DNA of 64,000 bases from positions 1 through 64,000 of the forward strand of contig JACQXX010000055.1 of NCBI GenBank assembly GCA_016208495.1. Reading direction: 5' to 3'. The position numbers were made by a program, and so were the translations under genes. Each line of letters begins with the position of its first letter. Position 1 is the stretch's first letter. Below the pieces are notes generated by a model. That model was not told the origin of the DNA, ran no database searches, and saw nothing but the letters and a program-made list of their open reading frames with translations. This DNA is from Acidobacteriota bacterium (GTDB lineage: Bacteria; Acidobacteriota; Blastocatellia; Chloracidobacteriales; Chloracidobacteriaceae). Positions 20,004 to 29,324 of this stretch are shown here, in pieces.

Positions 20004-20450
20004 TTAGTCGCCCTGAATGGCCTCTTCGATCACTTCTTTGATCAAGGGCATTTTCTCGCGGGCTGTCTGAAAGGCAATTGCCCGTCCAGCCGCTTTCCAG
20101 CCAATCCAGGTCAAAGTGTCAGGCGCCCGAAACTCCATCCGGTTATACAGTTCAGTTGAATTCCCCTTCTGTTTTGTCAACTCCCACCGATCCTCTCCCA
20201 CCATGCGGCCTTCAAACGAACAGACCAGCAAAGCTGGGGTCTGAGTAATCACAACATAGGTAATTGGATCCAGGCCATGTTCGAGAAACTCAAATTGAAA
20301 TTTTGTTCCCGGCCCGGTTTTTCGCCTGGAAAGCAGCGTGACTTTGACTTCGGTTGGCGACCAAAGTTCAATCAGTTCCGGTTCAATCAGGTAGGGCATG
20401 ATCTGGTCCGGCAGGGCGCGAATGATGATGCGTTCTTCAAAAATATCCAT
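20004..20450 (-). CDS. SRPBCC-fold (START-like) protein
   Basis: A 148-aa protein starting MDIFEERIIIRA. I reject the longer frame up to 20597 because it runs through a repeat foldback. The pattern of an N-terminal strand, a helical IEPELIELWSP segment, antiparallel strands and a long C-terminal helix (GRAIAFQTAREKMPLIKEVIEEA) fits the polyketide-cyclase/SRPBCC family, which binds hydrophobic ligands. No ligand is inferable. It converges with dprE2 (13 bp between stops). Confidence 0.78.
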   Translation of the reverse strand: MDIFEERIIIRALPDQIMPYLIEPELIELWSPTEVKVTLLSRRKTGPGTKFQFEFLEHGLDPITYVVITQTPALLVCSFEGRMVGEDRWELTKQKGNSTELYNRMEFRAPDTLTWIGWKAAGRAIAFQTAREKMPLIKEVIEEAIQGD

Positions 20451-20469
20451 GATGGTGAGGGGGAAGGGG

Positions 20470-20642
20470 AAAAGAATGAAGAATTGAGAATGAAGAATTG
20501 AGAATGAAGAATTGAGAATGAAGAAAGTGGTTAGTGGTTTGGAATCAATGCTTTCGAAGGGCCAAGGACCAAGGATCAAGGACCAAAAACTAACCACTTT
20601 CTCAATTCTTCATTCTTCATTCTCAATTCTTCATTCTTCACT
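20470..20642. repeat. Composite heptad foldback with TTAGTGG / GAATGAAGAATTGA arms
   Basis: GAATGAAGAATTGA repeats (20474-20525) are mirrored by TCAATTCTTCATTC repeats (20602-20640). Inside are TTAGTGG, the phrase GAATCAATGCTTTCGAAG (20542-20559), CCAAGGA units and CTAACCAC. The same internal phrase occurs in spacers at 30096, 31664 and 40406. It occupies the region upstream of the SRPBCC gene and the 3' end of the next gene. Confidence 0.9.
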
Positions 20643-21054
20643 CTTTCTCTTTGGGTTTGAGAACTTTGATTTCAGTGAGTTGAGTTGGCAGGCTTTCGCG
20701 GTAATTGACTTCAAGCCGGGTTCCAGGCGTGAGGTCGGCCAGCGAGAGTTCTTTGCCGCGGGCGAGGAAAAAGCCCTTTTCCGTCGTGATTTTGGCCGAG
20801 CGAGAAACCTTGTAGGTCAGTTCTTCATTTGTGATTTCATCTTTGGCCTGAAAGGTATATTTCTCAGCGTTGACTGATTTGACAACCAATTTTGTTTTGA
20901 GGGTGCGCCGGACCTCAGGGGTCGTCCGTGGCAATTTGCCGATACCAACTGAACCCTGGGCATAAGCGGTGGAATTACTGAAGGCAAAAAAGAGGCTGCC
21001 CACCACAAGTGAAAACAGCACAGGTGTGAAAGAAATTCTCGGGAAATAAAACAT
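20638..21054 (-). CDS. Secreted small beta-rich protein, unknown
   Basis: A 138-aa protein with a signal peptide ending near STAYAQG (about residue 33). The mature part (KLVVKSVNAEKYTFQAKD...LADLTPGTRLEVNYRE) has the look of a small OB/S1-like barrel as in DUF5666-type exported proteins, with a Lys/Glu-rich end. The last few codons coincide with the edge of the repeat foldback. Function unknown. Confidence 0.72.
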   Translation of the reverse strand: MFYFPRISFTPVLFSLVVGSLFFAFSNSTAYAQGSVGIGKLPRTTPEVRRTLKTKLVVKSVNAEKYTFQAKDEITNEELTYKVSRSAKITTEKGFFLARGKELSLADLTPGTRLEVNYRESLPTQLTEIKVLKPKEKE

Positions 21055-21136
21055 ATGCTTCTGACTCCGAAGTGCGAAATGCTGAAAAGCGGGAAACAGG
21101 TTGGGTGCAGTTTCTGATTAAACCAAAAGAACCTGA

Positions 21137-21342
21137 AAGGTGACAAGGTGACTGGGTGACAAGATGACTGGGTGACAAGGTGAGTGGGTGACAAGGTGAG
21201 TGGGTGACAAAGTGAGTGGGTGACAAGGTGACCGGGTGAAGTAAGGGCGCTGTTGCTTTGAACCGCGTCCTCCTTCGAAAACCCCGAACCCCGAACCCCG
21301 AACCCCGAACCCCGAACCCCGAACCCCGAACCCCGAACCCCG
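21137..21342. repeat. 8-bp (GGTGACAA/GGTGACTG) and 7-bp (AACCCCG) tandem arrays
   Basis: About 100 bp of alternating 8-bp units (21139-21239) is followed by nine copies of AACCCCG (21280-21342). The second array ends 2 bp from the stop codon of the antiporter gene. Confidence 0.95.
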
Positions 21343-21343
21343 A

Positions 21344-22777
21344 TTACTTTATCAAGTCTTCCGGGGTAATGGAGCGATCCCACTCCCGCAGCAGGGTTTC
21401 GTCTTCACTTACACGTTGGGGATCGAGTTCTTTGGATTTAGCCAGTGCAAACCGGAAGGCAACTGGCCCAATTAACTGGAATATCGCAATGAGACCCAAC
21501 ATGATCGTTGACAGATTGTGCCCCCAGTTAGGAAAGGTTTGTTCGATCACCACGACAAAGCCAAGGGCGACTCCCGCCTGTGAAATAAGTCCAAGCCAGG
21601 CATATTTTTCGACACGAAGTGAAGATACTGATTGTCTGGATCCGATCCAGCACCCACAGTAAAGCGCAATCAGCCGAACCCCAACCATAATGAGGGCCAC
21701 AATCCAGACCGACTGCAAGGCTTCGATATTCATTTTGGCGCCGGCAACGCAAAAGAAAATTGCAAAAACTACTCCAAGTGTGTGCTCAATATTCTGAATG
21801 AATGTATCTCCCTGCCGGGTAAAGTTTTCAACATAAAATCCAGCGACCAGGCACAGCAGAATTCCATCGAGCTGGAGTGCTTTCGCTGTTTGATAGCAGA
21901 GTAACCCGATTCCAACGGTAAAAATAATCAGATCTGTTTTGATGTATTTCAAATAGATCGAAACGACAACCCCGACCAGAATCCCAATCAGGCTAGAGAT
22001 GACAATCTCCCATCCGAAGTGGGTGACAAAGGGAAGCATTTCAAACTGTTCTGTTTCTGATGTCAGGGCTTTGGCAATGGCAATTGTCAGGCTGAAAATC
22101 AGCACCACGATAATATCTTTGACCACGACCACGCCGAGTACAGTTTGGCTCACTGGGCCTTTGGATTGGTATTCATTTATCACGCCGATGACAACCGCCG
22201 GAGAGTTGACAATGATATAACCCGCAAGCAGTAACGTGATGGCCAATCTGAATGAAACAGGTGTTCCAGCCGTGAATGGGATATATGCTGTCAGAAACCA
22301 AAAGACGATGGCGCACCCACCAAACACACACAGCGTTTCGAAAATGCTGATATAGAGAACTGATTTCCAGCGTTCCCTGAGCGTGCGAAGCCGCAACTCG
22401 CCCCCAGCAATAAAGGCAATCAAGCTGAGCGCCAGGTTGTTGACCAGTCCTAATTCGGCCACCAGTGGTTCAGCTAAAAGATTGAAGCAATAGGGACCGC
22501 AAACAATCCCAATCAACATGTAAGAGGTGACGTGCGGTAACCCAAGAATGGCCAGAACAATGGATAAATTATGAGCCGCCAGTAAGATAAATCCAAGCGA
22601 GACAATGGCATAGCCGCCGAGGTTCTTATCAACTGTAAATATTCTCTCGGCTCGCAGATACCCCATTACAGCCACAATCAGCAAAATAAACCCAATCCGA
22701 GTCAAAATACCGTGCCAGGTTGGGGCAAGCTTCTCGTTCTGAAACTGAGCCAATTTCTGAAAAAATGAAACACTCAC
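21344..22777 (-). CDS. Cation:proton antiporter (CPA2/Kef-type membrane domain)
   Basis: A 477-aa integral membrane protein with about 12-13 hydrophobic segments. The GTG start at 22777 is supported by GAGGAGG upstream. Segments such as GLPHVTSYMLIGIVCGPYCF, LSLIAFIAGGELRLR, VNSPAVVIGVINEYQSKG and VVKDIIVVLIFSLTIA match the NhaA/CPA2 fold, including the ND/D-type ion-binding surroundings. There is no C-terminal TrkA-N domain. It probably exchanges Na+ or K+ for protons. It stands alone. The upstream spacer 22778-23024 holds nothing else recognised. Confidence 0.88.
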   Translation of the reverse strand: MSVSFFQKLAQFQNEKLAPTWHGILTRIGFILLIVAVMGYLRAERIFTVDKNLGGYAIVSLGFILLAAHNLSIVLAILGLPHVTSYMLIGIVCGPYCFNLLAEPLVAELGLVNNLALSLIAFIAGGELRLRTLRERWKSVLYISIFETLCVFGGCAIVFWFLTAYIPFTAGTPVSFRLAITLLLAGYIIVNSPAVVIGVINEYQSKGPVSQTVLGVVVVKDIIVVLIFSLTIAIAKALTSETEQFEMLPFVTHFGWEIVISSLIGILVGVVVSIYLKYIKTDLIIFTVGIGLLCYQTAKALQLDGILLCLVAGFYVENFTRQGDTFIQNIEHTLGVVFAIFFCVAGAKMNIEALQSVWIVALIMVGVRLIALYCGCWIGSRQSVSSLRVEKYAWLGLISQAGVALGFVVVIEQTFPNWGHNLSTIMLGLIAIFQLIGPVAFRFALAKSKELDPQRVSEDETLLREWDRSITPEDLIK

Positions 22778-23024
22778 TGTATGCCTCCTCAGGATGTCTG
22801 CGGTTTGAGTGGCCCAATGGAATGTGCTGAATTGATTGGTTGGGACGTGGTTGGGTGAGGGGTGTTGCTTGCTATCTAACCGATAGTCGCGAATTGCGCA
22901 ATACAGAGAAGCGTTTTTGCCTGTTGTTTTCCAAAGGTGTTGCTGGTTTGATAGCGGTTAAATATGGTCTGACCCTGAGTTCAGTTCCTTTCCTGTTTTT
23001 TCTTCAAATGGAGATTGGAAATTT

Positions 23025-23600
23025 ATGACGAAAAATCAACCACGCAAAAAAGCAGTACCATCAGTGCTTCAACTTAAAATCACGCTCCGTGGCAGCAAAC
23101 CACCGATCTGGCGGAGGGTTCAGGTGCTCAACAATATGACCTTCGCCGACCTCCATGACGTGATTCAGATTGTCATGAGATGGACTTACTCGCATTTACA
23201 CCAGTTTGTGGTGGCCAATGAATTTATTGGTTCCGTTGCGGAACTTGAGGATGACGTGCTGGATGAAGCGCGGATTAAACTCTCTGATTATATCAGCGGG
23301 GAAAAAGGAAAATTTCGCTATGAGTATGATTTCGGAGACAGATGGGATCATACCATTGAAGTTGAAAAGATCCTTCCGGTTGATCCAAACCAGTCATATC
23401 CACGGTGTATTGCCGGGAAGCGGGCTTGCCCGCCTGAAGATTGCGGAGGGATTTGGGGCTATGCCAACCTTCTTGAAATCCTGGCTGATCCAAACAACCC
23501 TGAACACGAGACTATGCGGGTATGGGTTGGTGATGAATTTGACCCGAATGAATTTGACCTGAAAGCCGTGGCCCAGGTATTTGGAGGCCAGGATCAGTAG
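23025..23600 (+). CDS. Plasmid pRiA4b ORF-3-like protein
   Basis: A 191-aa cytoplasmic protein. The core VLQLKITLRGSKPPIWRRVQ, then HDVIQIVMRWTYSHLHQF, YDFGDRWDH and the Cys-containing CIAGKRACPPEDCGG...YANLLEILADP, is the standard pRiA4b ORF-3 pattern. The biochemical role of this family is unknown; members occur on plasmids, in IS-related contexts and on chromosomes. The ATG at 23025 follows GGAG with about 10-nt spacing. It has no functional neighbours here. Confidence 0.9.
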   Translation: MTKNQPRKKAVPSVLQLKITLRGSKPPIWRRVQVLNNMTFADLHDVIQIVMRWTYSHLHQFVVANEFIGSVAELEDDVLDEARIKLSDYISGEKGKFRYEYDFGDRWDHTIEVEKILPVDPNQSYPRCIAGKRACPPEDCGGIWGYANLLEILADPNNPEHETMRVWVGDEFDPNEFDLKAVAQVFGGQDQ

Positions 23601-23673
23601 CGGGTTCCAGGCTCAAGGTTTGAATAAGCAAGCAGATGACCTATTCGAAAACCCTGAATCCGAAACCCTATTT

Positions 23674-23880
23674 TTTCACTGGGTCCACCGGGCAAGTTGT
23701 GGCACTATCGCGTAGCGCATTCATGTCACCTAATACTAATTAGAGTTCAGCGTATCGGGTTCAGAGTTTAGAAAATTACAATCATTTCAATGGTTTAGCC
23801 TTCTAGTAAATCGAGAATATGATTGCAAAATGGTATAACATCCAGCGCATTCGCTCCAGAATCATCTGTAACACATTGCC
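23674..23880 (-). pseudogene. Eroded fragment of a second tricorn protease gene
   Basis: Three stretches match the tricorn gene below in the same orientation and order. 23674-23699 resembles 24530-24555 (the very 3' end), 23697-23733 resembles 24924-24961, and 23839-23880 resembles 24962-25003, each at high identity by eye. About 370 bp is deleted between the first and second, and about 105 bp of unrelated AT-rich sequence is inserted between the second and third. No reading frame survives. This is the remnant of a tandem copy. Confidence 0.8.
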
Positions 23881-23935
23881 AGCGTTCGCAGGCAGTGATT
23901 TTTCTAAAGATCAGGTATAGAGAAAGGAAAGTGCA

Positions 23936-24301
23936 GTGGAAATAAATGAAAGATACTGGCTTGGAATGGGAGTTGGTATCGGTGTTGGATGTTTCCTTGG
24001 AGCCATTTTACTCGTTCCTACTTTGTACCTGGGAATAAGAGGTGAACTCAGTCTTGCCGCCATCTTCTTTCCAGGTTCGATTTTTGTCCTGTATTTCGCC
24101 ACATCCATGGCTTTTCTGGTTGCTGTTATTGTTGCGGTACTGCACTGGCCCTTGTATGGAGCAATTGTGGGTTTTGCGTGGGCGAAAGGAGGCCAGAGCC
24201 GGGCCGGGCTGTGGCTCCTGTTGATCCTGGTGTTGCAAGCTACTACGTCAATGATCACAGTTGCTGGAATCTTGCCCAAGCTGATTGACCCCGACAACTG
24301 A
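23936..24301 (+). CDS. Small membrane protein, unknown
   Basis: A 121-aa protein with a GTG start at 23936, preceded by AAAGGAAAG. It has three hydrophobic segments (about residues 8-32, 42-70 and 92-112), with an HWPLYGAIVGFAWAKGG loop. No known family is recognised. The following spacer 24302-24523 holds nothing recognised. Confidence 0.62.
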   Translation: MEINERYWLGMGVGIGVGCFLGAILLVPTLYLGIRGELSLAAIFFPGSIFVLYFATSMAFLVAVIVAVLHWPLYGAIVGFAWAKGGQSRAGLWLLLILVLQATTSMITVAGILPKLIDPDN

Positions 24302-24523
24302 AAGCGATGCGAGCCTCTGGCACTTCTGGATAAAGAGACACAGAGACAGCAGAAGAAACAACTGGTTCAAAAACAGTTTTCAAGAGGAATAATTCAGATT
24401 CAGAAAGGCCAATTTGATATCTTTCTCTTGAACGTCCACCTTGTTTCTTTATCTCCTATCTCTGGGTCTCAGCTATCCTGATCCTAAAAGTGATCAGAAG
24501 TTGGTATCCTGACACTTTGGGGT

Positions 24524-27500
24524 TTAGTTCTTCACTGGATCCGCCGGACGAGTTGGAAGCGCCGCCGGTCTGGTTTTCATTTCATTGAGGACTTCTTCAA
24601 TGGCCCGGTCAAGCTGGGCATCCTTGCCGTTGAATTCGTCCATTGGCGGGTTATCCACGACGATATCTGGGTCAACGCCGTGGCCTTCGATATGAAATTG
24701 ACCGGCCACATTAAACTGGCCGGAGGTCGGCATCGTGACATACCCACCATCAACCAGCGGTGTTTGCCCGTTGATGCCAACCACGCCACCCCAACTGCGT
24801 TTCCCGATCAATTTTCCAAGCTTGTATTGTCGAAACATCGCCGGGAAAATATCGCCGTCCGAGGCTGACAGCTCATTGAGGAGGCACACCAGCGGACCGG
24901 TAAAGACGCCAGTCGGATAGGTCGTTGTGGCACTATCACGTGGAGCATTCATCGCACCTAAAACCCGGCGCAATCGCTCCAGAATCATTTGTGACACGTT
25001 GCCGCCGCCGTTGTAGCGATCATCCACAATCAGTCCTTCTTTGCGAACCTGCGGATAATAGTACTTGACGAATTCATTCAACCCTTCGCCACCCATATTC
25101 GGAATGTGAATATAGCCCACGCGGCCATTGGTTTTTTGTTCGACATAGCGCCGATTGTTTTCAACCCAATTGAAGTACCGCAGATCAGTTTCACTTTCAA
25201 TCGTGCGGACCTTCACCTCGCGAGCCCCCTGCAACGTGGGCTGGGAATTGACTTTGAGGGTCACCACGATGCCGACTTTGTTTTCAAGCAAGGCGTAGGG
25301 ATTGGTTGGAACGCGAACCTCAGCTCCGTCAATGGCCAGAATGTAGTCGCCTTCTTTGACGTTGATGCCGGGCTCGGTCAATGGCGAGCGACGTTCTTCG
25401 CGCCAGTTTTCGCCCTGATAAATTTTCTTCAAGCGATACAGGCCATTCACGGTTTCAAATTCAGCGCCAAGGAGTCCAATGCCGACTTGTTTTTTCCGGG
25501 GGGCATCCCCGCCACCGACATAGGCGTGACCAACGTTCAATTCCGCGATCATTTCACCGATCAGGTAGGTCAAATCAGACCGATGCGAAACGTTGGGAAG
25601 CATGGCTCCATAACGGTCACGCATGGCCTTCCAATCCACGCCATGCATATTTCGTGAATAGAAGAAATCGCGTTCCAGACGCCAGGCTTCATTGAAAATT
25701 TGTTTCCATTCGGCCCGACGATCCAGTTTCATTTGGAGGCCATCCAGGTTGACCGCACCGTCCCCAGGTTTGGCCGGGCCTTTGGCATCAATCAAGAAGA
25801 GCCCGTTGCCAGCCCGGTAAATCAGTTTTTCACCGTCGGCGGAAAGGTCATAGCCGCCAACGGCGGCGATTTCGGTTTCCTTGCGCTTGTCGAGTTCAAA
25901 CATACGGAGCGTCGTGCGCTCAGTCGGTGCCCCGGTCATCTGGTAGTTGGGGAAGTTGATATAAAACACCCGGTTTTTGGCCGTCAGCAACCCGACATAA
26001 TTTCCTGGCGGCATGGGGAACCCTACCATCCGGTTTTGGATTCCATCCAGATCAATTTTGACATCTGGTACTTTGGGAGCTTCGGCTGGCTTGTCGCTGC
26101 TTTTGGCATCCGAGGGTTTGGCGTTGTCACCGATTTTGACTTCATCGCTTTCCGGCGCAAATGGTGACGGGGCATCTGCCTGGAGCGTGACCGCGAAAAT
26201 GCGTGAGGTACGCAGGTAGGCATAATTCCATTCAAAGGTGCCCACCGTGGCATTTAAATCACGGTTTGAGACAAAAAACAGATATTTCCCGGATGGATCA
26301 AACGCCGGGCTGCCGCTGTCAGTAAAGGCATCGGTGACCGGATAGGATTTGTTTTCCGCCAGTGAGTACAGATGAACAGTTGAAAAACCGTTGGAATTCC
26401 ATTCGCTGGCATCCGGGCGGGCATAGGAAATCCATTTGCTGTCCGGCGACCAGGTGTAGGCGCGAATCTCACCCGCTTTGGCCCTGTCAATCTGGGTGAT
26501 TTTTTTGGTGTCGAGATCAATGTAGTGCAGCGCCTGGGTGGCGTCTGAGAAAATGAGTTTCTTGCTATCTGGTGACCAGTATGGGCCGTAACGGGTCACA
26601 TTGCCGCCCGTGGTCACCTGAACCGCTGGTCCTGAGCCATCTTGCGGGATCACATAAATTTCATCTTCACCAGTGGCATCTGAAATATAGGCAATGGATT
26701 TTCCATCAGGCGACCAGGCTGCGTCTTTTTCACGTGAACCGGAGCTATTGGTCAAATTCCGGGTATTGCCCTTTTCGACTGGAATGGTAAACACCTCGCC
26801 CCGTGCCGTAATCACGGCGCGTTTGCCATCTGGTGACAGGCTGTAGTTTCCAATCAGGTTTCGTGGGTTGATAAACTCCGGTCGGGTCAATTTCCGGTCG
26901 TCGTTGAGTTCAATGGTCAGCTTGCGGGATTGCTCGGTTGCCAGATCAAGCAAGTGGATATACCCGGCATTTTCAAAGGCAATCGCGCCTTTGCCAAGCG
27001 ATGGAAATTTCACGTCATATTCAGTGAAACTGGTGAGCTTTTTCGTCGCTTTTGAAGTCAGGTCATACACAAACAGATTTGTCGTTTTGTCGCGGTCTGA
27101 CCAGAAATAGATTTTGTTGCCGCTCCACATCGGAAACACATCCTGAGCTTCGTTGTTGGTAATGTTTTCAAGCGCGCCGGTTTTCAAATCATAAATCCAG
27201 ACATCGTCAGCCTGACCGCCACGATAGCGCTTCCAGGTGCGGAACTCCCGGAACAACCGGTTATAGGCAATTTTCGAGCCATCCGGGGAAAACGAGGCAT
27301 AGCCACCGCGTGGCACGGGAAGTTGTTCCGGCAGGCCGCCTTCAAGACCAACCGTGTAGAGTTGTCCGGTCCAGGCATTGAGGCTGGTTCGTCGTGAACG
27401 AAACAAGACGCGCTTGCTGTCCGGCGTCCAGCCCAACACCAGATTATCCGGTCCCATGCGGTCCGGCAGGGCATCCATATCGAGACTGTACGTCAGCCGT

Positions 27501-27802
27501 TTGGGTTCGCCACCTGTGGCCGGCATCACATACACATCGCGATTGCCGTCATATTCGCCTGTAAAGGCAATATATTTTCCATCGGGAGAGAATTTTGGGA
27601 AGAGTTCCTGACCTTCGTCAGTGGTCAATCGGCGGGCAGGACCACCCTGGGTTGAGGCGATCCACAAATCGCCGGAGTACACAAAAACAACCTGATTCTG
27701 ATGTACATCAGGATATCGAAGCAGCCGTCCTTCTTCAGCGTGCACACAAAACGTGCCGGCTAAAAACAAGAACGCAAGCCAAACCAGACGTTTGCCAAGC
27801 AT
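24524..27802 (-). CDS. Tricorn-type protease with signal peptide (S41 family)
   Basis: A 1092-aa protein. The signal peptide (residues 1-22, ending VHAEE) makes it periplasmic, unlike the cytosolic archaeal tricorn. Residues about 25-330 and 330-560 hold PD40/WD-type beta-propeller blades (FSPDGKYIAFTG, WSPDGKSIAYISD), then a Pro/Lys/Ser-rich linker. A C1 helical domain, a PDZ domain (about 780-880) and the S41 core follow. His759 (GHAYVGGG), Ser981 (SASDGD) and Glu1039 (IEGHGVDPD) fit tricorn catalytic residues. It should degrade peptides. The start follows GGAGG. It is a single-gene unit next to a decayed copy of itself. Confidence 0.92.
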   Translation of the reverse strand: MLGKRLVWLAFLFLAGTFCVHAEEGRLLRYPDVHQNQVVFVYSGDLWIASTQGGPARRLTTDEGQELFPKFSPDGKYIAFTGEYDGNRDVYVMPATGGEPKRLTYSLDMDALPDRMGPDNLVLGWTPDSKRVLFRSRRTSLNAWTGQLYTVGLEGGLPEQLPVPRGGYASFSPDGSKIAYNRLFREFRTWKRYRGGQADDVWIYDLKTGALENITNNEAQDVFPMWSGNKIYFWSDRDKTTNLFVYDLTSKATKKLTSFTEYDVKFPSLGKGAIAFENAGYIHLLDLATEQSRKLTIELNDDRKLTRPEFINPRNLIGNYSLSPDGKRAVITARGEVFTIPVEKGNTRNLTNSSGSREKDAAWSPDGKSIAYISDATGEDEIYVIPQDGSGPAVQVTTGGNVTRYGPYWSPDSKKLIFSDATQALHYIDLDTKKITQIDRAKAGEIRAYTWSPDSKWISYARPDASEWNSNGFSTVHLYSLAENKSYPVTDAFTDSGSPAFDPSGKYLFFVSNRDLNATVGTFEWNYAYLRTSRIFAVTLQADAPSPFAPESDEVKIGDNAKPSDAKSSDKPAEAPKVPDVKIDLDGIQNRMVGFPMPPGNYVGLLTAKNRVFYINFPNYQMTGAPTERTTLRMFELDKRKETEIAAVGGYDLSADGEKLIYRAGNGLFLIDAKGPAKPGDGAVNLDGLQMKLDRRAEWKQIFNEAWRLERDFFYSRNMHGVDWKAMRDRYGAMLPNVSHRSDLTYLIGEMIAELNVGHAYVGGGDAPRKKQVGIGLLGAEFETVNGLYRLKKIYQGENWREERRSPLTEPGINVKEGDYILAIDGAEVRVPTNPYALLENKVGIVVTLKVNSQPTLQGAREVKVRTIESETDLRYFNWVENNRRYVEQKTNGRVGYIHIPNMGGEGLNEFVKYYYPQVRKEGLIVDDRYNGGGNVSQMILERLRRVLGAMNAPRDSATTTYPTGVFTGPLVCLLNELSASDGDIFPAMFRQYKLGKLIGKRSWGGVVGINGQTPLVDGGYVTMPTSGQFNVAGQFHIEGHGVDPDIVVDNPPMDEFNGKDAQLDRAIEEVLNEMKTRPAALPTRPADPVKN

Positions 27803-27868
27803 GAAGTAAAGCCTCCAGAAAAGAAAAATCTTCAGTTGTAAAATGCAGCGGTTATCAATTGTGAGAAA

Positions 27869-28103
27869 GCGAGTAGCGAGTAGCGAGTAGCGAGTAGTAC
27901 GTTACTACCTTTTACACCCACCAGAGCATTCTTGAAATATGCAATTGGAGAAAGTTTTATTCTTTAGCGTGAGCTAAGCAGATGGGATTTGCTTTATCTG
28001 AGGAATGCTATTCACTATTGTGTACTTGAACTCCTTGCTCCTCGCTCTTCTCATGATTGAGTGTGGGTTTGAACGACTCGCTACTCGCTACTCGCTCTTC
28101 TCA
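27869..28103. repeat. Inverted heptad arrays GCGAGTA ... CTACTCG
   Basis: GCGAGTA x4 (27869-27896) faces CGACTCG/CTACTCG units (28075-28095) across about 180 bp, and CTCGCTCTTCTC occurs twice. The arrays end 5 bp before the cysteine desulfurase start. The middle is AT-rich, with no gene seen. Confidence 0.85.
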
Positions 28104-28107
28104 ACCT

Positions 28108-29283
28108 ATGACCCCAAAAATTTATCTTGATAATGCAGCCACGACTGCCGTGGCCCCTGAAGTTGTCGAAGCGATGCTGCCGTATCTGACCCAGGCGTTT
28201 GGGAACGCATCATCAGTGCATTCATTTGGTCAGGAAGCCCGTGCGGCGATTGAGCGGGCAAGGCGGCAGGTCGCGATACTGATCGGTGCGGCTGAAAGTT
28301 CTGAAATCATCTTTTTAAGTGGTGGCACTGAAGCCAATAATCTGGCAATTCGGGGAATTGCGGAAAGTTATGGTAGACCCGGACAACATATCATTACCAC
28401 GGTTTTTGAACACCCTGCCGTGCTTGGCCCCTGTGCGGCACTGGAAAACCGAGGGTTTCGGGTGACGCGGCTTCCAGTGTATGAACATGGACTGATTCGG
28501 CTGGAGGATGTTCGGGCGGCACTCACCGATGACACCATTCTAATGACTATCATGATGGCCAATAATGAAGTCGGAACCCTGCAACCTGTTGCGGAGATTG
28601 GAAAACTGGTTCGCGAAGCACAGGAACACCGCCCTCACCTGTATTTCCATGTGGATGCCGTTCAGGCGGCTGGAAAAGTACCGATTGACGTGAAAGAACT
28701 CGGTGTGGATCTGCTCTCACTTTCAGGCCATAAAATCCATGCACCGAAAGGCGTTGGCGCGCTATACCTGCGAAAAGGCGTGCGACTCGCGGCTCAACAA
28801 CTGGGTGGTCATCACGAACGGGATCGCCGGGCCGGAACTGAAAACGTGGCCGGAATCGTCGCATGTGGGAAAGCTGCGGAACTGGCTTCCCGGCAAGCCG
28901 CTGAAATAACTGAAGTTACTTGCCTGCGTGATCATCTGGAACAATCTCTGATCGAAAAAATCCCTGGGCTTCAGGTCAATGGTGATCCCAATTCACGCCT
29001 GCCAAATCTGATCAATCTGAGCTTTGACACGATTGATGCCGAAAGTTTATTGATCGCGCTTGATTTAAAAGGAATTGCGGTTTCGACCGGGGCCGCCTGT
29101 TCGTCAGGATCAACCGAACCGAGCCACGTGTTGGCCGCGATGGGATTTTCCAGGGAACGGGTCCGGAGCAGCCTTCGATTCAGCCTGAGCCGCTACACGA
29201 CATCAGCGGAAATTGACCGCGTGATTGAAGTTTTGCCGGAACTTGTTGAACGTCAACGCCAAAAGGCGAGAGGTGCGAAGTAG
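28108..29283 (+). CDS. Cysteine desulfurase (NifS/IscS type)
   Basis: A 391-aa PLP enzyme that removes sulfur from cysteine for Fe-S clusters or thio-modified tRNA. The ATG at 28108 gives the canonical N-terminus IYLDNAATT. Lys209 (SGHKIHAPKG) binds PLP. Cys331 (STGAACSSGS) carries the persulfide, and the loop length is that of group I enzymes. No iscU, iscA or iscR follows, so it may serve tRNA thiolation or supply several pathways. The spacer upstream is a repeat foldback. The next gene starts 41 bp after the stop. Confidence 0.93.
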   Translation: MTPKIYLDNAATTAVAPEVVEAMLPYLTQAFGNASSVHSFGQEARAAIERARRQVAILIGAAESSEIIFLSGGTEANNLAIRGIAESYGRPGQHIITTVFEHPAVLGPCAALENRGFRVTRLPVYEHGLIRLEDVRAALTDDTILMTIMMANNEVGTLQPVAEIGKLVREAQEHRPHLYFHVDAVQAAGKVPIDVKELGVDLLSLSGHKIHAPKGVGALYLRKGVRLAAQQLGGHHERDRRAGTENVAGIVACGKAAELASRQAAEITEVTCLRDHLEQSLIEKIPGLQVNGDPNSRLPNLINLSFDTIDAESLLIALDLKGIAVSTGAACSSGSTEPSHVLAAMGFSRERVRSSLRFSLSRYTTSAEIDRVIEVLPELVERQRQKARGAK

Positions 29284-29290
29284 CAATGTT

Positions 29291-29317
29291 GGAGTGCGGT
29301 GGCTTGACACCGCTTTC
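29291..29317. repeat. 27-bp palindromic repeat, copy 2
   Basis: It matches copy 1 at 19188-19214 in 25 of 27 positions. The two differences fall on paired positions of the stem (C to T and G to A), so the hairpin is kept. It lies between the desulfurase stop and the next start. Confidence 0.9.
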
Positions 29318-29324
29318 ACAAACT

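Noticed and set aside
25106-25657. 183-aa reading frame on the plus strand inside the tricorn gene
   Set aside because: The antisense gene has all tricorn motifs at this place; the plus-strand product resembles nothing.
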